A stretch of 38,316 bases of DNA from Verrucomicrobiota bacterium. GTDB taxonomy: Bacteria > Verrucomicrobiota > Verrucomicrobiia > Limisphaerales > UBA11358. The translations under genes and the position numbers were made by a program. Every line of letters begins with the position of its first letter. Position 1 is the first letter of the stretch. Under the pieces are notes generated by a model. That model was not told the origin of the DNA. It searched no databases and worked only from the letters and a program-made list of their open reading frames with translations. This document shows positions 33,998-38,316 of this stretch, piece by piece. The stretch lies in assembly GCA_028873125.1 (NCBI GenBank), contig JAGWMQ010000018.1, positions 1-38,316 of the forward strand. The letters are read 5' to 3'.

Positions 33998-36959
33998 CTT
34001 CTTATTCCATTTGCTGGAAGCCTTCAGTCACGACGCCAACACCCTGCCGGAAGGCTCCACCTTCGAGTATCGCGTCCGCTTCCCCGGCCAGAAAACCAAA
34101 TTCGCCGACTTCGTCTGGCCGGGCCGCGTGCTCATTGAGATGAAGTCGCGCGGCGAGAAACTGTCCCGCCATTATCAGCAGACCTTCGACTACTGGCTGA
34201 ATCTCGTTCCTCACCGCCCGCCATTCGTCGCGCTCTGCAATTTCGACGAATTCTGGATTTACGATTTCAACACCCAGTTGCACGAGCCGCTGGACCGTGT
34301 GCCGCTCAAAGACTTCCTCTCCCGCCACGCCGCCCTCAACTTCCTTTATCCGCGCAAGGTCACGCCGCTCTTCGGCAACAACTGGGTGGAAGTCACCCGC
34401 GAAGCCGCCAGGGACGTGGCCAACGTTTTCAACTCGCTCGTCGCCCGCGGCGAATCGCGTGAAACCGCCCGGCGTTTCGTCCTACAATGCGTCGTCGCCA
34501 TGTTCGCCGAAGACATTGGTCTGCTGCCGGACAATTTGTTCACCAGCCTGTTGGATGAATGTCGCAAGGCAGACAACCCGATGGCCGCCAGCTACGATCT
34601 GATCGGCAACCTGTTTCGGCAGATGAATGACTCCAGCCCCGCGCGCGGCGGACGTTACGCGGGCGTGGATTATTTCAACGGCGGCCTCTTCGCCAAAGTC
34701 GAGCCGCTCGAACTCCAGCCCGCCGCCATCGGCCTGCTCTTTGAAGCCGCGAAGGAAAACTGGTCCAAAGTCCAGCCCGTCATCTTCGGCACGCTCTTTG
34801 AAGGCAGCCTCGGCGCGGAGGAACGCCACGCGCTCGGCGCGCATTTCACCTACGAAGCCGACATCCAGAAAATCGTCCGCCCCACCATCGTGCGCCCGTG
34901 GGAGGAACGCATCGCCGCCGCCAAAAACACCGCCGAAATGCTCGAACTGCTCCGCCAGTTGCGCGCCTTCCGCGTGCTCGACCCCGCCTGCGGCAGCGGG
35001 AACTTCCTGTTCGTCGCCTACCGCGCGATGCGCGAACTGGAGCAGAATCTATTGCTGAAACTCTTCGCGCAGGACAAGCGGCAGTTTGAAAAGGTTGGCA
35101 CCGCCAGCGGCATTTCGCCCAAGCAATTTTTCGGGCTGGACGTGAATGAAAACGCCGTGGAAACCGCCAAGGTCACGCTCATGCTCGCCCGCCGGCTGGC
35201 CTCGCATTCCGCGCATGAATTTTGGGACGCGCACGCCGACGTGCTTTCCGGCGACGTGCGCCAGCAAGCGTTTCAACCGGAGAAAGACCTGCCGCTCGAC
35301 AATCTGGACGACAACATCCGCTGCGCCGACGCGCTCTTCACGCCCTGGCCGGAGTGCGACGCCATCATCGGCAATCCGCCGTTTCTCGACGCGCGTCAGG
35401 TCACGATGATTCACGGCGCGGATTATACGAAACGAATGAGGGCTGCATTTCCCGACGTTCCGGGGCGCGCTGATTTCTGCGTTCACTGGTTTCGTAAGGC
35501 ACATGAAGTCTTGAAACCCGGTTGCCGTGCCGGACTTGTTGGCACTAACACGATTCGACAGAACTATTCACGCGAAGGCGGATTGGATTACATCGTCAAG
35601 CATGGGGGAACAATCATTGAAGCAGTTTCTTCGCAACCGTGGTCGGGTGAATCAGCGGTTCACGTTTCAATCGTAAATTGGACCAAAGGAAATTCCGAAG
35701 AACGGAAAATGCTTTTCAGGTTGTCCGGGGAAGATCGTGAAGGCCCTTGGGAAAAGGAACCAGTTCAGCGTATCAATTCCTCACTCTCGTTCGTCACCGA
35801 TGTTGCGGCTGCGGTGCCGCTGAAGGTCAACCAAAACCCCAAACTATGTTATGAAGGTCAGCAGCCTGGACATGATGGGTTCCGTCTCGAAGCACAAGAA
35901 CGTGACCGATTGGTTTCAAAAGATCCAAAATGCGCCGAAGTAATTTTCCAATACCTCAATGGCGACGAATTGTTGAGCGGAGACGGCAAACATTTGCCCC
36001 GAAGCATTATTGATTTCGGCAGTCGCCTAATGGACGAAGCGGCTCGCTATAAAGCCGCATTTGAGCAAGTAAAGAAACTTGTCTTGCCGGACTGGCGAGC
36101 GGACGCCGAAGCCGAGCGGAAGAAAACGTGCAAAGAGAAAGGTGAACACCAGAATCGTTTGCAGACTTGGTGGCAGATCAAGCGTCCGCGTCAGCAAATG
36201 CTTACGGCGATCAATCCATTGTCGCGTTACATCGTTTGTGCTCGTGTTACCAAGCGTCCGATTTTTGAATTTCTGTCGTCAAGCATCCGACCTGATTCTT
36301 CACTCACTGTTTTTGCTTTCGCCGACGATTATTCCTTCGGTATATTGCAATCGGGGATTCATTGGGCGTGGTTCACGGCCAAATGCTCCACGCTCACCGA
36401 ACGTTTCCGCTACACGTCGGACACGGTGTTCGACACGTTCCCGTGGCCGCAGTTTGAAATGGGGAGCGCGACCGTCCCGGTTGCCGAATCCGGCGTCGCG
36501 CCGGATTCCTCGTCCGCACCAACTTCCGCCGCCAAAAAGTCAGTTGCGCAAAGTTTTCGGCGCGACGCCGAAAACCGCAGGCGGGACGCCCACGCTCCCC
36601 AGACCAAAGACTCTCTGGACAAAATCCGCCCCGTGGCTGAGGCCGCGCTGGCGTTGCGCCAATTGCGCCGCGAAATCATGGACGCCAACGGCTGGTCGCT
36701 GCGCGAACTCTACAAATCGCTGGAAACGCCCGGCGAAAACCGCCTGCGCGACGCCCACGCCGCGCTCGACGCCGCCGTCCGACGCGCCTACGGCATGAAA
36801 CCGGACGAGGACATCCTGGCCTTCCTGCTGAAATTGAATCTGGAACTGGCGGCCAAGGAATCGAAAGGCGAACCCATCACCCCGCCTGGCCTGCCGAAAT
36901 TTTACCACGACCCGCAAAAACTCGTGACGGCGGACTGCATCAAACCAGCCGGGCTTTGA
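33975..36959 (+). CDS. Type IIG (MmeI-like) restriction-modification enzyme
   Basis: 994 codons in the main frame. The true N-terminus lies in another frame from 33917, so the gene is frameshifted or begins at this internal ATG. A PD-(D/E)xK nuclease site is visible (D45, E55, K57 in FADFVWPGRVLIEMKSRG). A helical connector follows, then an N6-adenine methyltransferase with motif I DPACGSGNF (336-344) and motif IV NPPF (467-470), then a target-recognition domain and a C-terminal helical domain. Such enzymes cut and methylate with one polypeptide. DNA from about 35400 to 36370 is visibly AT-richer than both flanks, suggesting an exchanged recognition domain. Residues 829-876 are a 48-residue linker encoded by a REP-like inverted pair. 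It is followed three bases later by another gene. Confidence 0.85.
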   Translation: MTRRAKRTFLFHLLEAFSHDANTLPEGSTFEYRVRFPGQKTKFADFVWPGRVLIEMKSRGEKLSRHYQQTFDYWLNLVPHRPPFVALCNFDEFWIYDFNTQLHEPLDRVPLKDFLSRHAALNFLYPRKVTPLFGNNWVEVTREAARDVANVFNSLVARGESRETARRFVLQCVVAMFAEDIGLLPDNLFTSLLDECRKADNPMAASYDLIGNLFRQMNDSSPARGGRYAGVDYFNGGLFAKVEPLELQPAAIGLLFEAAKENWSKVQPVIFGTLFEGSLGAEERHALGAHFTYEADIQKIVRPTIVRPWEERIAAAKNTAEMLELLRQLRAFRVLDPACGSGNFLFVAYRAMRELEQNLLLKLFAQDKRQFEKVGTASGISPKQFFGLDVNENAVETAKVTLMLARRLASHSAHEFWDAHADVLSGDVRQQAFQPEKDLPLDNLDDNIRCADALFTPWPECDAIIGNPPFLDARQVTMIHGADYTKRMRAAFPDVPGRADFCVHWFRKAHEVLKPGCRAGLVGTNTIRQNYSREGGLDYIVKHGGTIIEAVSSQPWSGESAVHVSIVNWTKGNSEERKMLFRLSGEDREGPWEKEPVQRINSSLSFVTDVAAAVPLKVNQNPKLCYEGQQPGHDGFRLEAQERDRLVSKDPKCAEVIFQYLNGDELLSGDGKHLPRSIIDFGSRLMDEAARYKAAFEQVKKLVLPDWRADAEAERKKTCKEKGEHQNRLQTWWQIKRPRQQMLTAINPLSRYIVCARVTKRPIFEFLSSSIRPDSSLTVFAFADDYSFGILQSGIHWAWFTAKCSTLTERFRYTSDTVFDTFPWPQFEMGSATVPVAESGVAPDSSSAPTSAAKKSVAQSFRRDAENRRRDAHAPQTKDSLDKIRPVAEAALALRQLRREIMDANGWSLRELYKSLETPGENRLRDAHAALDAAVRRAYGMKPDEDILAFLLKLNLELAAKESKGEPITPPGLPKFYHDPQKLVTADCIKPAGL
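36459..36602. repeat. Inverted pair of two-hairpin REP-like units inside a coding region (locus 2)
   Basis: Exactly 144 bp, 48 codons. The left unit begins ATGGGGAGC, then hairpin 1, GCGACCG/CGGTTGC with loop TCC. Hairpin 2 is a perfect 10-bp stem GAATCCGGCG/CGCCGGATTC with loop TCG (36486-36508). The right unit, on the other strand, has hairpin 1 GTGGGCG/CGCCTGC with loop TCC. Its hairpin 2 is a perfect GTTTTCGGCG/CGCCGAAAAC with loop TCG (36553-36575), ending CTCCCCAG. In the gene's frame it reads MGSATVPVAESGVAPD onward with no stop, between TFPWPQFE and the C-terminal helical domain. Confidence 0.85.
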
Positions 36960-36961
36960 TT

Positions 36962-38316
36962 ATGAAAACCTTCGAAAAATATTTCCCCATTTACCAGAAG
37001 GTTGTTGAGCAGTATGAAAATGACCATCCCCACTGGCGCATCGAGGTTTTGGTTTCGCTAATCAAATGGAGCCTCAAAAGCCTGAAACACTACATTGAAG
37101 ATGCTCACGATTCGGAAATCACATGGGAAAGTCCGTTGGTGGAATTGCATTACCCGATTGATTGGAATTGGAAAGGGCGAGGCGCCGGCGATATGGCGCC
37201 CGGCGGCCACGTTTTTGGAAAGTTCACCCTCCAAAACACCGCCACGAAAAAGAAGGCAGTTAAAACGCTTTCCCAGACGATGGCGCGCCAGTTCAACGCC
37301 ATGACGCTGGCCGACTTGACGAACTGGGCATGGTTCGAAATAGAAGATAACCGTTACACGCCGGTGTTTCCAGTCGAAACCTCGCTGGCTTTGACCGAGA
37401 TTAAGGACAAAAGGCAACGACGCGAATGTTATGAGGAGTTGGTCCGCCCGTTTTCCATCGGTGCAGCGCGCATTGATTTAAGTGGAGTGAAGCCGGGAAC
37501 TCCCGTTCCCAAGAAGGTTCTTGAACAGCTTGGCCAGATGGACATTCGCGGGATTCGCTTCTCCGGCGATGTCAACGGCCGGAAGTTCGAAATCGGTTTG
37601 GTTTTTGAAATCCATCCGATGATTGCCGATTACAACCAGAGAAAGGCATATCATCCAGTCGTTGTCGGTTTGGCGGTGTTGAATGACAACGCCCGGTTTG
37701 TCGGTGGCGAACTTGTGCAAGACACGCCTGCCCAATGGCCCAAAAAAGATCGGGACGAGTTTTGGGACGGCCTGCTGCGGGAGATGGACAAACTCACCGA
37801 TTTGCTGATTCCCAAAACCGAAAGCCGGGAATCGGTAATTGTGTCCGTCAATTCCAAGCTCAAAATTCCAGCGGAACATTGGCGGCCGGAAAATCGGAGC
37901 GCGGAAAGAAAGAAAGTCGAGGATGCATTGGCGCAATTCGGCGAAGTCGAAGATTTCGAAGTAAAATCGAGCGAAAACTTCGCTCGCCAAGATGTATGCC
38001 GAGTGTGCGGTTGGGTTCACGACGCCGGTTTCACCCAAATAAAAGCAAATCAAAACGGGGTCATCACTCTCGGCGGCATTTTACCTGACATTGTGGCCTT
38101 GGTTCACCAGGCGCATGAAAGAGGATTCCCGGCGTTGAGCACTAAAGATGACGGACTCCTGAAGGTCTGCGGAGGCTATGGTAATCCTTGCAAGGCGTTT
38201 GACGATTTGAACCATCGCAGCGACTACAAAGTGCTTTTTGAGACCCGCAAACGTGGCTTCATATCGCTGCGCGGCGCGGGCGGAATGAATCGGAATAAAT
38301 CGGAACCCATCCCGGA
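36962..38316 (+). CDS. Unrecognised protein coupled to the MmeI-like gene, cut by the right edge
   Basis: Open from the ATG at 36962 to the window end, 451 codons with no stop. It starts three bases after the restriction-modification gene, so it is almost surely co-transcribed. The N-terminus is MKTFEKYFPIYQKVVEQYEN. The body is mixed alpha/beta (RGIRFSGDVNGRKFEIGLVF; VVVGLAVLNDNARFVGGEL). Four cysteines near the right edge, C346-x2-C349 (CRVCG) and C403-x6-C410 (CGGYGNPC), could bind zinc. Base composition is clearly lower in G+C than coaE and the surface-protein genes, in line with an acquired defence cassette. I know of no family for it. A role with the restriction enzyme is inferred only from position. 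Confidence 0.7.
   Translation, partial: MKTFEKYFPIYQKVVEQYENDHPHWRIEVLVSLIKWSLKSLKHYIEDAHDSEITWESPLVELHYPIDWNWKGRGAGDMAPGGHVFGKFTLQNTATKKKAVKTLSQTMARQFNAMTLADLTNWAWFEIEDNRYTPVFPVETSLALTEIKDKRQRRECYEELVRPFSIGAARIDLSGVKPGTPVPKKVLEQLGQMDIRGIRFSGDVNGRKFEIGLVFEIHPMIADYNQRKAYHPVVVGLAVLNDNARFVGGELVQDTPAQWPKKDRDEFWDGLLREMDKLTDLLIPKTESRESVIVSVNSKLKIPAEHWRPENRSAERKKVEDALAQFGEVEDFEVKSSENFARQDVCRVCGWVHDAGFTQIKANQNGVITLGGILPDIVALVHQAHERGFPALSTKDDGLLKVCGGYGNPCKAFDDLNHRSDYKVLFETRKRGFISLRGAGGMNRNKSEPIP

Overview
The window looks like a high-G+C chromosome segment from a Verrucomicrobiota bacterium, probably of the Pedosphaeraceae/Limisphaerales type. Three things suggest this: a pilus/secretin locus matching the Akkermansia Amuc_1098-1101 set, a run of very large Thr/Asn-rich ('VTN', 'TNG') secreted proteins with Calx-beta and delta-60 repeats, and near-absence of Shine-Dalgarno sequences before starts. 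The lineage call rests on recalled family resemblance; no search was run.

Layout. (1) 1-3100 is accessory DNA: a transposase fragment at the left edge, a MazF-like toxin-antitoxin pair, a decayed island (GHKL-type ATPase N-terminus, an unrecognised domain and a tyrosine-recombinase C-terminus fused end to end, with a tRNA 3'-end remnant), and a VapBC pair. (2) 3240-6151 holds a secreted coiled-coil/TPR protein, the C-terminal remnant of a REP-associated-type transposase, and a YjbQ-family enzyme. (3) 6206-13120 is a five-gene pilus/secretin operon: PilM-PilN fusion, Amuc_1100-like, Amuc_1099-like, and a secretin divided between two genes, each with its own signal peptide. A stand-alone 5'-3' exonuclease follows. 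(4) 14111-33212 carries five consecutive secreted proteins, including a 2967-residue Calx-beta/delta-60 protein and a sedolisin (S53) protease. (5) 33230-33829 is coaE. (6) 33917 to the right edge is a type IIG (MmeI-like) restriction-modification gene with a 5' frameshift, coupled to an unrecognised gene that runs off the window.

Three observations stand out. First, the secretin barrel is encoded as two separately exported polypeptides. Second, the sedolisin gene sits exactly inside the proprotein-convertase P-domain of the giant surface protein: the N-half of that domain ends the giant gene and the C-half lies behind the protease. Third, a structured repeat of about 140 bp occurs twice, made of inverted pairs of a two-hairpin unit whose stems vary in a compensated way. 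One copy lies in frame inside the restriction-modification gene and encodes a 48-residue linker.

Together the genes suggest a cell-surface programme (pilus-like complex plus large adhesive proteins and an exported protease) flanked by accessory toxin-antitoxin and restriction loci. The functional links are inferred from gene order.
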